From an uncultured Rhodospirillales bacterium (GTDB lineage: Bacteria > Pseudomonadota > Alphaproteobacteria > Reyranellales > Reyranellaceae): a stretch of DNA of 33,007 bases. Made by a program: the position numbers and the translations under genes. Positions within the stretch are counted from its first letter, which is position 1; every line of letters starts with the position of its first letter. Of the stretch, positions 1 to 8,013 are shown one piece after another. Under the pieces are notes generated by a model that ran no database searches, was not told where the DNA came from, and was given only the letters and a program-made list of their open reading frames with translations. The stretch is taken from positions 1 through 33,007 of the forward strand of contig CAMFJT010000036.1 of assembly GCA_945957125.1 (NCBI GenBank). Direction: 5' to 3'.

Positions 1-83
1 TTATTGCGCCTTTGGGAATCCCCTGATTCTTTCTTTTCGCTCGATGCTCTAGCGCGCGGTTCCGTCGTTACAGCTACTGGCAT

Positions 84-102
84 CGGCCGGTTGTCCCGGC
101 CG
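84..102. terminator. Short GC-rich hairpin near left edge
   Basis: A 7-bp perfect inverted repeat (CGGCCGG / CCGGCCG) with a 5-nt loop lies upstream of the methyltransferase. There is no T-tract after it. It could end a gene lying outside the window. I see no gene in bases 1-247. Confidence 0.2.
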
Positions 103-247
103 CCCGCCCGCATCGACCACCAGGGGTTGAATGTGCCGAGCTGGCGGGATGCCGGCTCGATTGCTATTGAGCGTCGTTGCCGTCTGGATCGTGCAATCCC
201 CGCATGCCGCGATGGATGGACGGCACGTACGGAAAGGAGCCATCGCC

Positions 248-871
248 ATGGAATCTTCGGTGCAGCACCCGCCGGCGGAACCGGAGGCAGTGAGTCTTGA
301 GAGCATATTCCGCCGCTGTGGCACCGATAAGCTGGTGAACGGATATTCCGGTCTCTACGAATGCTTGTTCGGAAGAGGGAGGAGGGACGTCAAAGCGCTC
401 CTTGAAATCGGAATAGGAACCATGATTCCCGGCGTTGCGTCTTCGATGGTGGGTTATGCGCCGGAAGGATACAGACCGGGCGGGTCGCTTCGGTCGTGGC
501 GTGATTTTTTCCCGAATGCAACCATCTACGGGATGGATGTCCAGCCCGATACCCAGTTCGACGACGAAGAACGCATTGTGACGTTCCTCTGCGATTCTAC
601 CAATGCCGAAGAGGTGGCGACGACGATGGACAGGCTGGGCTGCGGACAGTTTGACATCATCATCGATGACGGGTCGCACATATTGGACAACCAGTTCCGG
701 ACCCTTCGCAACATGTTCCCTTACCTGAAGAGGACCGGAATTTATGTCGTCGAGGACGTCGGTCACAATGGACTCGCACGTCAGACGGACAGAATAAGGG
801 AGGTCTGTGGAGACAATGCCTTTTTCTCCGCGGGCCCGGGCGAGAATCCATTCATAGTGTTCAAGCGGTAG
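248..871 (+). CDS. Class I SAM-dependent methyltransferase, sugar O-methyltransferase-like
   Basis: This is a 207-residue protein. The ATG at 248 is chosen because GGAAAGGAG lies just upstream; an in-frame ATG at 131 would add 39 residues with no family resemblance. Near the N-terminus is the GTDK segment, followed by the SAM-binding LLEIGIGT motif, GGSLRSWRDFFPNA, the acidic end of beta-2 (YGMDVQ), and IIIDDGSH then YVVEDV. This order is typical of the MycE/ElmMI-like O-methyltransferases that act on deoxysugars or surface glycans, where the D/D/H cluster can hold a metal. The substrate cannot be told from sequence. Base composition is odd: sampled 60-base lines are about 55% G+C against about 73% in a sampled line of the Bug gene near 5,600, suggesting recent acquisition. 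The next gene is convergent, so it has no visible operon partner here. Confidence 0.8.
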   Translation: MESSVQHPPAEPEAVSLESIFRRCGTDKLVNGYSGLYECLFGRGRRDVKALLEIGIGTMIPGVASSMVGYAPEGYRPGGSLRSWRDFFPNATIYGMDVQPDTQFDDEERIVTFLCDSTNAEEVATTMDRLGCGQFDIIIDDGSHILDNQFRTLRNMFPYLKRTGIYVVEDVGHNGLARQTDRIREVCGDNAFFSAGPGENPFIVFKR

Positions 872-959
872 CAGCCATCGTCCTGGCGCCGGGCAGCGGC
901 AGCATGTCGGCCAAGCTCCCCTCGAGCTGAGGCTGCCCGCCCCTTTGGCCTCTCCGCGC

Positions 960-972
960 GGCCCGTCGGGCC
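960..972. terminator. Small inverted repeat between convergent genes
   Basis: GGCCC-gtc-GGGCC lies in the 142-bp gap between two convergent stop codons (871 and 1014). It may serve as a weak bidirectional terminator. The stem is only 5 bp and has no T-tract. Confidence 0.2.
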
Positions 973-1013
973 TTGGTCGAGACGAAGGGAGCGCGGCGCC
1001 TGCGAATGTCTGG

Positions 1014-1796
1014 CTATTGCTCTCCGTCCGACTTGCGGCGGCGCGGATACAGCGTGCGCATGACGGCGACAAACAGCAGCACCGCGACGGGCCAATGGAA
1101 CCAGATCCTGTTCGGGTTGGTGAACAGGTTGATCGCGATGAGAAATGTCGAAGCGATGAGTGCCGCGGCGATGGGACGAGGCAGGAGATGCAGCCACGGG
1201 AGTTGCTTCTGCTCGTCGACGCGCGGCACGGCTTTCCGTTCGGCGACCGGCGCGCTGACCTTGATGCCGTCGCCGTCGACGACCGCCACCCGATAGCTGG
1301 TCACGGGTGCGACGTTCTTCATCGGCTGCTGGCCGAGATAGTCGAAGCCGACCGACAGCTTGTTGCGCACCTGGTCATACACCGGGCCGGAGATCACGAT
1401 GCCGCCGGGATCGGCCAGCTCCTGCAGGCGCGCGGCAATGTTGACCCCGTCGCCGTAGATGTCGTCGCCGTCGATCATCACGTCGCCGAGGTTGATGCCG
1501 ATGCGGAACCGCATCGGGCCTGCGGGAGAGGGCGCGGAAGCGTCGCCGGCAACCTCCTGCTGGGTCTCGATCGCGCACTGCACGGCCTCGACGACGCTGG
1601 GGAACTCGGCGATCACCGCATCGCCCCAGGTGTTGACGATCCGTCCGTCGTGGCGCGCGACCAGCCGCGTCATCGCGGTGCGGTGGCGCTGCAGCGCCGC
1701 CAGCGTGCCCGTTTCGTCGGCCTCCATGAGGCGCGAATATCCGTACACGTCGGCGCACAGCACCGTCGTCAATCGCCGCTTTACCTTCTCGTCCAT
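1014..1796 (-). CDS. Membrane-anchored class III adenylate/guanylate cyclase
   Basis: This 260-residue protein has an N-terminal class III nucleotide cyclase domain (about residues 8-170) and a C-terminal pair of membrane helices (about 195-211 and 217-237). The start LTTVLCADVYGYSRLM carries the first metal-binding Asp. NTWGDAVIAEF carries the second. FRIGINLGDVMIDGDDIYGDGVNIAARLQ is the usual central region, shown here only as its family hallmark. It would make cAMP (or cGMP) on the cytoplasmic face. The ATG lies 24 bp after the stop of the FAD oxidoreductase on the same strand, so the two are probably co-transcribed. The ribosome-binding site is weak (AGGTAG) and sits in the right arm of a 7-bp palindrome at 1804-1818. 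No sensor domain is visible apart from the helices. Confidence 0.88.
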   Translation of the reverse strand: MDEKVKRRLTTVLCADVYGYSRLMEADETGTLAALQRHRTAMTRLVARHDGRIVNTWGDAVIAEFPSVVEAVQCAIETQQEVAGDASAPSPAGPMRFRIGINLGDVMIDGDDIYGDGVNIAARLQELADPGGIVISGPVYDQVRNKLSVGFDYLGQQPMKNVAPVTSYRVAVVDGDGIKVSAPVAERKAVPRVDEQKQLPWLHLLPRPIAAALIASTFLIAINLFTNPNRIWFHWPVAVLLFVAVMRTLYPRRRKSDGEQ

Positions 1797-1803
1797 CGCT
1801 CGC

Positions 1804-1818
1804 TACCTGCCGCAGGTA
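1804..1818 (-). promoter_or_regulatory. Palindrome covering the cyclase ribosome-binding region
   Basis: TACCTGC-C-GCAGGTA is a perfect 7-bp inverted repeat in the 24-bp gap between the FAD oxidoreductase stop and the cyclase start. In RNA form the AGGU of the likely Shine-Dalgarno falls in the stem. With a 1-nt centre it could only form a shorter hairpin, or it could be a protein site. Confidence 0.25.
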
Positions 1819-1820
1819 CC

Positions 1821-3149
1821 TTACATCATTCCGGGCGCGCCGAGGTCGCTGCCGTCTATCATGCGGCTGTAACGGAACGGCGCCGGATCGACGATCGGCG
1901 GATCGCCGGCCACGAGATCGGCGGCCAGCCGGCCGGCTCCCGGGCCGATGCCGAAGCCGTGCCCGCTATAGCCGGTCGAGAGGAAGAGGCCGGGCATCGT
2001 GTCGACGGCCGAGATCACCGGAATGCCGTCGGGCGTCGAATCGATGAAACCGCCCCAGGAATGGGCGACCTTGAGGTTCGCCAATGCGGGATAATGCTCG
2101 CCCAGCCGCGTCAGGCCGAGCTGGACCAGCTTCGGGTCCGCGCCGGGATCGAGCGTGCGATGGCGCTCGAACGGCGAGACGCCGTCGAACGACCAGCGCG
2201 CCAGCGCCTCGGGCCCGTCGAAGAACGAACGCCCGATGGTGAAGGAAAGGCCCCAGCGCCGCTGCTTGAAAGTCGGCCAGAACTGGCGCGCATGCATCAG
2301 CCCCTGCGGCGAGATCTCGAGCAGGCCGCGGCCGCCGAGCCCGACCGTATAGCCGCCGTCGAGCCGGCGGCGGATCGTGACGTCGGGCATCGAAAGTCCG
2401 CCCTTGGCGACCTCCGGTGCCTCCATCGTCGAGAAGGAAGTCGATTTCACGCTGGCCTGGGCGAGCCGCAGCCCGTGCCGGCGGCAGAACAAGCCGCTCC
2501 ACGCACCACCGGCCAGCAGCACGGCCTGGGTGCGGATCGTGCCTTTCTCGGTGATCACGCCGGAGACCTTGCCGGCAGATGTTTCCAGCCCGCGCGCGGC
2601 GCAATCCTGGTGGATCGTGGCGCCCGCCCGGCGCGCCGCCTCGGCGATCGCCGGGCTGGCGATCGAGGGCTCGCCGCGGCCGTCGGTCGGGGAATGGACG
2701 CCGCCGATCCAGGCCGGGACGCTGCCCGGCGTCATCTCCTTGGCCTCGGCGGCGCTCAGGATGCGGCTGTGCATCTGGTATTCGCGCGCCTTGAGCGTCC
2801 ACGCCTCCCATTGCGCGAAGTCGGCCGGCCGCGTCGTGACATAAAGCAGGCCGGTCGGGCGGAAGCCGGTCTCCGCGCCGATCTCCTGGTTGAGCCCGCG
2901 CCAGATCTCGAGGCTCCTCATCGCGAGCGGCAGCTCGCGCAAGTCGCGATGCTGCTGGCGCACCCAGCCCCAGTTGCGGCTGCTCTGCTCGCCGCCGACC
3001 TTGCCCTTTTCGATGAGGGCGACGGAGAGCTTGCGCTTGGCGAGCTCGTAGGCTGCGGTGGTGCCGGCGATGCCGGCGCCGATGACGACGACATCGACGG
3101 CAGCGGGAAGCTTTTCGTCACTGGCGACGGGTTGGACGGGCGGGGACAT
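1821..3149 (-). CDS. FAD-dependent oxidoreductase, DAO family (sarcosine/D-amino acid oxidase type)
   Basis: This 442-residue flavoprotein opens with VVVIGAGIAGTTAAYELA (about residues 18-35), the GxGxxG dinucleotide fold, then IEKGKVGGEQSSRNWGW. Near the C-terminus HSWGGFIDSTPDGIPVIS and FLSTGYSGHGFGIGPGAGRLAADL match the closing FAD contacts of the DAO family. These enzymes oxidise amines or N-methyl amino acids to imines; the exact substrate is unknown. I chose the ATG at 3149 (MSPPVQP). AGGAG abuts it without the usual spacer, so the start is not certain. A TTG 54 nt further upstream would put coding sequence inside a repeat element. It lies downstream of two LLM oxidoreductases and upstream of the cyclase on the minus strand. 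Confidence 0.85.
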   Translation of the reverse strand: MSPPVQPVASDEKLPAAVDVVVIGAGIAGTTAAYELAKRKLSVALIEKGKVGGEQSSRNWGWVRQQHRDLRELPLAMRSLEIWRGLNQEIGAETGFRPTGLLYVTTRPADFAQWEAWTLKAREYQMHSRILSAAEAKEMTPGSVPAWIGGVHSPTDGRGEPSIASPAIAEAARRAGATIHQDCAARGLETSAGKVSGVITEKGTIRTQAVLLAGGAWSGLFCRRHGLRLAQASVKSTSFSTMEAPEVAKGGLSMPDVTIRRRLDGGYTVGLGGRGLLEISPQGLMHARQFWPTFKQRRWGLSFTIGRSFFDGPEALARWSFDGVSPFERHRTLDPGADPKLVQLGLTRLGEHYPALANLKVAHSWGGFIDSTPDGIPVISAVDTMPGLFLSTGYSGHGFGIGPGAGRLAADLVAGDPPIVDPAPFRYSRMIDGSDLGAPGMM

Positions 3150-3187
3150 CTCCTGGCTTAACTCCGCTTGAGTCGGCGAACTCAGTC

Positions 3188-3269
3188 GCCTTGAGCGCAG
3201 CAAAGGACCTTACGCCAGCCGCGCGGCCCGTGTCCGATCGGTCGGTGAGGTCCTTCGCTGCGCTCAGGA
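3188..3269. repeat. Inverted pair of an interspersed REP-like element
   Basis: The left arm 3188-3212 and right arm 3245-3269 are near-perfect reverse complements (about 22 of 25 bases), sharing the core GAGCGCAGC-AAGGACCT. The translated forms LSAAKDLT and RSFAALR are the tell-tale of a repeat scattered through many alphaproteobacterial genomes. A single related copy lies at 31407-31432. The right arm supplies the TGA stop (3264-3266) of the upstream LLM gene. As RNA the pair would form a long stem with a 32-nt loop and could end or stabilise transcripts between the two genes. Confidence 0.7.
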
Positions 3270-4376
3270 CGAGGACGGTGCTGTACCACCAAGGATCGTC
3301 CGGCGCACCGGGTCGAGGCTTTGCGACTGGATCGTCCGGGCGAGGTCGCGCAGGCGTTCCTTGTCGGAGTCGGTCTTGACCGCGATCGAGAACTCGCAAT
3401 GGGTGATGACCTTGCCGAACCGGTCGAGCAGCTTTCCCGCGATCTGGTCGTAGGTGCCGATGGTCACGAAGCGGTGCAGCACCTCGTCGTCGATGTGCTG
3501 CGGCATCTCCTCCCAGCGTTGCGCACGCGACAGCAGCTTGAGCTTGTCGGCGAGGTCGCCCAGCCCGTGATGGGCAAAGGCGGCGCGATACTGCGGCGTC
3601 GAGGCGTAGAAGGAGATGCGCGCGCGCACGTCGCGGACCTTGGGGACCAGCTCCGCCTCGGTCGCGGCGGAGGCGACCAGCGGCTTCATGCAGACCTGGA
3701 ACCGGTCCAGCGAGCGGCCGGCCTTGGCCGCGCCGGCGCGCACCGCGGGCAGCATCACCTCGGCGACATAAGACGGCGTGCAGACCGGATGGACGCGGAC
3801 GCCATCGGCCACCTCTCCCGCCATCCGGCACATCACCGAGTTCACTGCCGCGACGTGGATCGGAATGTCGGGATGCTCGATCGGGCCGGGATTGAACAGC
3901 GGCACCATCAGGTTGATCGTGTAGTGGTCGCCTTTCACGTCGAGTGGTGCACCGGTCTGCCAGTGGGCCCACACTGCGCGTACCGCGTTGACGTATTCGC
4001 GCATCCACGGGCCGGCGGGCGACCAGGGCAGGCCGTAGCGCCGCTCGATATGGGCGCGCACCTGGCTGCCGAGGCCGAGCGTGAAGCGGCCGCGGCTGAG
4101 CTTGGCCAGTGTCCAGGCGCTCATCGCCGTCACGGTCGGGCTGCGCGGGAAGGCCATGGCGACCGAGGTGCCGATCCTGAGCCGTTCGGTCGCCTGCGCG
4201 GCGAGCGCCATCAGGACGAACGGATCGTCCTTGGTCTCCTCGACGACGAGCCCATGATAGCCGATCTCCTCCAGCAGCCGCGCGTCGCGGCCGATCGTGG
4301 CGAGATCGAGCGGTACTTCCGGCGCACGCAAGCCGGGATCGACCTTGCCGAGCGGGAGCAGGGTTTCGAGGAGCAT
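3264..4376 (-). CDS. LLM-class F420-dependent oxidoreductase (TIGR03617-like)
   Basis: This 370-residue TIM-barrel protein belongs to the luciferase-like monooxygenase class. Visible hallmarks are LRIGTSVAMAFPRSPTVTA, LSRGRFTLGLGSQVRAHIERRYG and the later DGVRVHPVCTPSYV. Together they resemble the family assigned to coenzyme F420 use, although FMN cannot be excluded from sequence. I chose the ATG at 4376 (MLLETLLP), with GAAAGGAA about 10 bases upstream. In-frame starts at 4415 and 4463 would place coding sequence in a palindromic repeat. The last codons and the TGA come from the REP-like repeat at 3245-3269. It is the second of two LLM genes in series on this strand, separated by 160 bp. The substrate is unknown. 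Confidence 0.82.
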   Translation of the reverse strand: MLLETLLPLGKVDPGLRAPEVPLDLATIGRDARLLEEIGYHGLVVEETKDDPFVLMALAAQATERLRIGTSVAMAFPRSPTVTAMSAWTLAKLSRGRFTLGLGSQVRAHIERRYGLPWSPAGPWMREYVNAVRAVWAHWQTGAPLDVKGDHYTINLMVPLFNPGPIEHPDIPIHVAAVNSVMCRMAGEVADGVRVHPVCTPSYVAEVMLPAVRAGAAKAGRSLDRFQVCMKPLVASAATEAELVPKVRDVRARISFYASTPQYRAAFAHHGLGDLADKLKLLSRAQRWEEMPQHIDDEVLHRFVTIGTYDQIAGKLLDRFGKVITHCEFSIAVKTDSDKERLRDLARTIQSQSLDPVRRTILGGTAPSSS

Positions 4377-4418
4377 GGTGTCGAGGTTCCTTTCATCCTC
4401 TTCTTCTCTCTTCATGCT

Positions 4419-4511
4419 CCTCTCCCCCGATAGGGGGAGAGGCGGGGAGAGGGGGTTGCGCACAACGCCTGAAACCCCCTCTCCTAGCCTCTCCCCCTGG
4501 CGGGGGAGAGG
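4419..4511. repeat. Compound palindromic intergenic element
   Basis: Three nested inverted repeats lie between the two LLM genes. Two perfect 10-bp hairpins, CCTCTCCCCC / GGGGGAGAGG, occupy 4419-4442 (loop GATA) and 4488-4511 (loop TGGC). The inner arms 4433-4457 and 4473-4497 pair with each other over 25 bp with two mismatches and a 15-nt loop. The DNA could thus fold either as one long stem or as two outer hairpins. It looks like a mobile, MITE- or REP-type repeat. Confidence 0.7.
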
Positions 4512-4536
4512 AATATGAGAAGAGGGAGGACCAACG

Positions 4537-5406
4537 TTAAGCCGCCTTCTTCACGAGGCTGCCGATCTGGGGCAGGCGCTTGTCGACCTGCTCGGGCTTC
4601 TGGCCGCCGAGGTTGACCACCAGCTCGTGCACGCCGAGCTCGGCGTAGGCCTGCATGGCGTCGGGTGCCATCGATATCGGCGGGGTGATGACGATCCGAT
4701 AGTCCGCCCCACGCTTCTTGCCGGCCTTGGCGAAGGCGGCGTCGAGCTTGGCCAGCATGCTCTTGGTACGTTCCGGATCGAGGTTGAAGCCGTACCAGCC
4801 GGCGCCGAACTTCACCGCGCGCCGGAAGGCGGCGTCGGCATAGCCGCCGACGATGATCGGCACATGCGGCTTCTGGATCGGCTTGGGGTCCATCTTCATC
4901 GTCTCGAACGACACCCACTTGCCTTTGAAGTCGACGACCGGCTCGGTCCACAGCCGGCGCATCACCTCGAGGAACTCGTCGCAGCGCGCCCCGCGATCCT
5001 CCCATTTGTAGCCGCAGCCCTCGACCTCCTCCTTGTTCCAGCCGACGCCGATGCCGAAATCGAAGCGGCCGTCGCTCAGCCAGTCGAGCGTGCAGACTTC
5101 CTTGGCGGTGTAGATCGGATTGCGCTGCGGCACGAGCGCGACGCCGGTGCCGAAGCGCAGCCGGCTCGTCGACGCGGCGAGGAAGCCGAACGTCGCCGTG
5201 ACGTCGAGCATGCCGCCGCCCGGCGGCACCGGGATGCGGCCGTCCTTCGAGCCGGGATAGCCGTAGGTGTTCTTCTCGAACAGCGCGACATGCTCGCCCA
5301 TCCAGATCGAATCGAGACCCATGTCCTCGGCACGCTTGCCGAAGTCCTTGATCATCGCGGGCGTCGCGTTGGGCGACATGAAGGTGGAGAAGACTCCGAT
5401 TTTCAT
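4537..5406 (-). CDS. LLM-class F420-dependent oxidoreductase (TIGR03619-like)
   Basis: This 289-residue protein has the LLM barrel start KIGVFSTFM, then AEDMGLDSIWMGEHVAL, LRFGTGVALVPQRNPIYTAKE, LSDGRFDFGIGVGWNKEEVE and VPIIVGGYADAAFRRAVKFGAGWYGF. The pattern is that of the shorter LLM proteins predicted to bind reduced F420 or FMN. I chose the ATG at 5406 because AAGGAG is eight bases upstream. A GTG three codons earlier would overlap that site. A TATAGT sequence about 35 bases upstream on this strand could be a -10 box. It is the first gene of the minus-strand series 5406-1014. It lies divergent from the Bug-type binding protein, with 108 bp between them. The substrate is unknown. Confidence 0.83.
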   Translation of the reverse strand: MKIGVFSTFMSPNATPAMIKDFGKRAEDMGLDSIWMGEHVALFEKNTYGYPGSKDGRIPVPPGGGMLDVTATFGFLAASTSRLRFGTGVALVPQRNPIYTAKEVCTLDWLSDGRFDFGIGVGWNKEEVEGCGYKWEDRGARCDEFLEVMRRLWTEPVVDFKGKWVSFETMKMDPKPIQKPHVPIIVGGYADAAFRRAVKFGAGWYGFNLDPERTKSMLAKLDAAFAKAGKKRGADYRIVITPPISMAPDAMQAYAELGVHELVVNLGGQKPEQVDKRLPQIGSLVKKAA

Positions 5407-5514
5407 CTGGCGCACTCCTTCTTTGACGAGCCCGCACTATACGACAGGATCGCGCTTCGATAGCCTCCGTCCCGAAAGAGCGCTCCAAGCGCCGGGTTGG
5501 AAGGGAAGGGAACG

Positions 5515-6489
5515 ATGGCGACAGTGCTGGCGCGCCTGGCGATTGCCATGGCGCTTGTCCTGGCGGGCGCGGTCTCTGCCGCTGCCCAGGGCTGGCCGAC
5601 AAGGCCCATCCGGATCGTCGTCTGCTATGCGCCCGGCGGCGTCACGGATGTGGTCGCTCGCCTGGTCGCCCAGCCGCTGTCGGAAGCGCTCGGCCAGTCG
5701 ATCGTGGTCGAGAACAAGCCCGGCGCGAACGGCATGATCGGCAGCGAGATCGTCGCCAGCGCGGCACCCGACGGCTACACGCTGCTGATGTATGTCGACG
5801 GCAACACGGTGCTGCCGTCGATCATGAAGAAGATGCCGTTCGCGCCGCTGAAGGCCTTCGCGCCGATCACCGTTCTCGGTCGCGGCAGCCACGTCATCGT
5901 CGCCCACCCGTCGCTGCCGGTGCGTTCCCTGTCCGAGCTGATCGCCTATGCCAAAGCCCACCCGGGCGAGCTGTCCTACGCCTCGCCAGGGCTGGCGAGC
6001 CCGCAGAGCCTGTCGCTCGAGGCGATCAAGAAGGCGAGCGGCATCGACATCGTCCACATTCCCTACAAGGGCGGCGGCCAGGCGATCGCCGACGTGGCGA
6101 GCGGCCAGGTCAAGCTCGGCGTGCTCGGCATGGCACCGACGCTGGCGCATATCCGGAACGGCAAGCTGGTGGCGCTGGCGGTGACCGGCGGCGCGCGCTC
6201 GCCGCTGCTGCCCGACGTCCCCACGGTTGCCGAGGCTGCGCTGCCGGGTTTCGAGACCGTGCAATGGCAGGGCATCGCCGCACCGGCCGGCACGCCGCCG
6301 CAGATCATCGGACGCCTCCACGACGAGCTGGTCCGCATCATGGCCACGCCGGCCGTGGTCGAGCGGCTCAACTCGATCGGCATGGACAACTCGACCAGCC
6401 CGACGCCCGACGATTTCCGACAAATGATCGAGAACGACCTGAAGCGCTGGCCGGCGATCGTGCAGGCCGCCGGCATCCAACCCGAGTAG
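5515..6489 (+). CDS. Bug/TctC-family tripartite tricarboxylate transporter substrate-binding protein
   Basis: This 324-residue periplasmic receptor has a signal peptide (hydrophobic stretch about residues 5-24, cleavage near AAAQ-GW). It then has PIRIVVCYAPGGVTDVVARLVA, which is the family's ligand-loop opening, followed by NKPGANGMIGSEIV, APDGYTLLM, IVHIPYKGGGQA, and the LPDVPTVAEA and GIAAPAGTP segments. Such proteins bind small carboxylates or amides and often work with TctA/TctB permeases, but neither is present here, as is common for these expanded families. The ATG at 5515 has GGAAGGGAAGGGAA upstream; an ATG at 5497 is too early. It ends 15 bp before the sulfatase, so it is probably the first gene of the operon with sulfatase and aconitase X. 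The ligand may be related to their substrate. Confidence 0.9.
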   Translation: MATVLARLAIAMALVLAGAVSAAAQGWPTRPIRIVVCYAPGGVTDVVARLVAQPLSEALGQSIVVENKPGANGMIGSEIVASAAPDGYTLLMYVDGNTVLPSIMKKMPFAPLKAFAPITVLGRGSHVIVAHPSLPVRSLSELIAYAKAHPGELSYASPGLASPQSLSLEAIKKASGIDIVHIPYKGGGQAIADVASGQVKLGVLGMAPTLAHIRNGKLVALAVTGGARSPLLPDVPTVAEAALPGFETVQWQGIAAPAGTPPQIIGRLHDELVRIMATPAVVERLNSIGMDNSTSPTPDDFRQMIENDLKRWPAIVQAAGIQPE

Positions 6490-6504
6490 CGAGGAGCAGT
6501 CGCC

Positions 6505-8013
6505 GTGAACATCCTTTTCATAACCTCCGACCAGCAGCGCGCCGATTGCTACGGCTTCGAGGGGCGCCGGGTGAAGACGCCCCATCTCGACATGCTGGCG
6601 CGCCAGGGCACGCGCTTCGGCGCCTGCATCACGCCCAACCTGGTGTGCCAGCCGACCCGCGCCTCGATCCTGACCGGCCTGCTGCCCGGGACGCACGGCG
6701 TGTCGGACAACGGCATCGACCTGCCCGACGCCACCGGCGAGGCGGGTTTCGCCGGCGGCTTTGCGCGGGCCGGCTACTCGACCGGCTATATCGGCAAGGC
6801 GCACTTCAAGACGGCCAACACATTCGCGCCGACCCACACGCCGGAATGTCGGCTGAGCCCGCAGCCGCAGGATTGGTACGGCCCTTATATGGGCTTCCAG
6901 CACGTCGAGCTGATGGTCGAGGGCCATAACACCAAGCCGCCGCTCGCCCCGCCCTATGCCCAGCACTACGAGCGCTGGTATTACGCCGACGGCCGCGGCG
7001 AGGAGAAGAACCGGCTGCTGATGGAGCAGCTGCCGCCGATCACGGACGCGGCGCAAACCTACCATTCGGCACTCCCCGTGGCGTGGCACAACTCGACCTG
7101 GATCGGCGACCGCACCATCGAGTTCCTGCGCACCAACAAGGACCGGCCGTTCTGCGCCTGGGCGTCGTTTCCCGACCCGCATCATCCGTTCGACTGTCCC
7201 GAACCCTGGAGCCGCCTGCACCATCCCGACGACGTCGACCTGCCCGAGCACCGTACGATGGATCTCGAGCGCCGGCCGTGGTGGCACCGGGAGAGCCTTT
7301 ACGGCACGCCCAAGATGGAGAACGCCGAGCTGCGTAACTTCCGCGAGAAGCACTCGCGCACGCCGGTCCAGTCCGACCGCCAGCTCAGGGACCTGATCGC
7401 CAACTACTACGGCATGATCTCGCTGATCGACCACAATGTCGGACGGATCATGGCCGCGCTCGATGCCTACGGCCTTACCGACAACACGCTGGTCGTCTAC
7501 TCGACCGATCACGGCGACTGGCTGGGCGACCATGGCCTGATCCTCAAGGGCCCGATGGCCTACGAAGGCCTGCTGCGCGTCGGCTTGCTGGTTCGCGGGC
7601 CGGGCGTGCCGGAGGGCAAGGTCGTCGGTGAGCCGGTCTCGACCATCGACCTGCCGGCGACGTTCGCCGACTATGCCGGCGTGTCGCTGGCCGATGCGCG
7701 CCACAGCCGCAGCTTGAAGCCTCTGATCGACGGCGGTGCCTCGCGCGACTTCGCCTTCTCCGAATGGGATCTGCGCGCCTCGCGCTGCGGCGTGGATCTG
7801 TGGCTGCGCACGGTCCGCACCAGGACCCATAAGCTGACGCTCGAAAGCAATTCCGGGGCGGGCGAGCTTTACGACCTGGTCAACGATCCGAAGGAGATGG
7901 ACAACCGTTTCGGCGATCCGGGCGTCGCGACGGCGCAGCGCGAGCTGATGGACATGATCGCGAGCCGGCCGGACGACAAGGTCGAGCCGCTGCCGCAGGT
8001 AGGCATGGCATGA
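6505..8013 (+). CDS. Type I sulfatase (alkaline phosphatase superfamily)
   Basis: This 502-residue enzyme starts at a GTG with GAGGAG eight bases upstream. ITSDQQRADCYG at the N-terminus carries the metal-binding Asp9 and Gln10. The formylglycine signature is C48-x-P-T-R followed by ASILTGLLPGTHGV. The second metal-ligand set is STDHGDWLGDHG with Asp335-His336, and Lys348 lies where the family has a sulfate-contacting lysine. Sulfate or phosphonate monoester hydrolysis fits; the substrate cannot be told. There is no signal peptide, so it should act in the cytoplasm on an imported sulfate ester. Its stop overlaps the next gene's ATG (ATGA at 8010), which predicts translational coupling to aconitase X. 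No formylglycine-generating enzyme is in the window. Confidence 0.9.
   Translation: MNILFITSDQQRADCYGFEGRRVKTPHLDMLARQGTRFGACITPNLVCQPTRASILTGLLPGTHGVSDNGIDLPDATGEAGFAGGFARAGYSTGYIGKAHFKTANTFAPTHTPECRLSPQPQDWYGPYMGFQHVELMVEGHNTKPPLAPPYAQHYERWYYADGRGEEKNRLLMEQLPPITDAAQTYHSALPVAWHNSTWIGDRTIEFLRTNKDRPFCAWASFPDPHHPFDCPEPWSRLHHPDDVDLPEHRTMDLERRPWWHRESLYGTPKMENAELRNFREKHSRTPVQSDRQLRDLIANYYGMISLIDHNVGRIMAALDAYGLTDNTLVVYSTDHGDWLGDHGLILKGPMAYEGLLRVGLLVRGPGVPEGKVVGEPVSTIDLPATFADYAGVSLADARHSRSLKPLIDGGASRDFAFSEWDLRASRCGVDLWLRTVRTRTHKLTLESNSGAGELYDLVNDPKEMDNRFGDPGVATAQRELMDMIASRPDDKVEPLPQVGMA

Noticed and set aside
945..3161. A 738-residue open frame on the plus strand opposite the cyclase and FAD oxidoreductase
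   Set aside because: It is rich in Arg, Ala, Asp and His with no domain pattern, and lies opposite two well-matched genes. Long antisense frames are common at this G+C content.
3150..3203. An 18-residue N-terminal extension of the FAD oxidoreductase from a TTG
   Set aside because: The extra codons reach the REP-like repeat and have no family similarity. The ATG at 3149 fits the usual distance to GxGxxG.
3188..3269. Repeats as a CRISPR array
   Set aside because: There are only two inverted copies, with no regular spacers and no cas genes.
5437..7830. A 797-residue minus-strand frame opposite the Bug protein and sulfatase
   Set aside because: It has low-complexity composition and no motif; both genes on the other strand have full family signatures.
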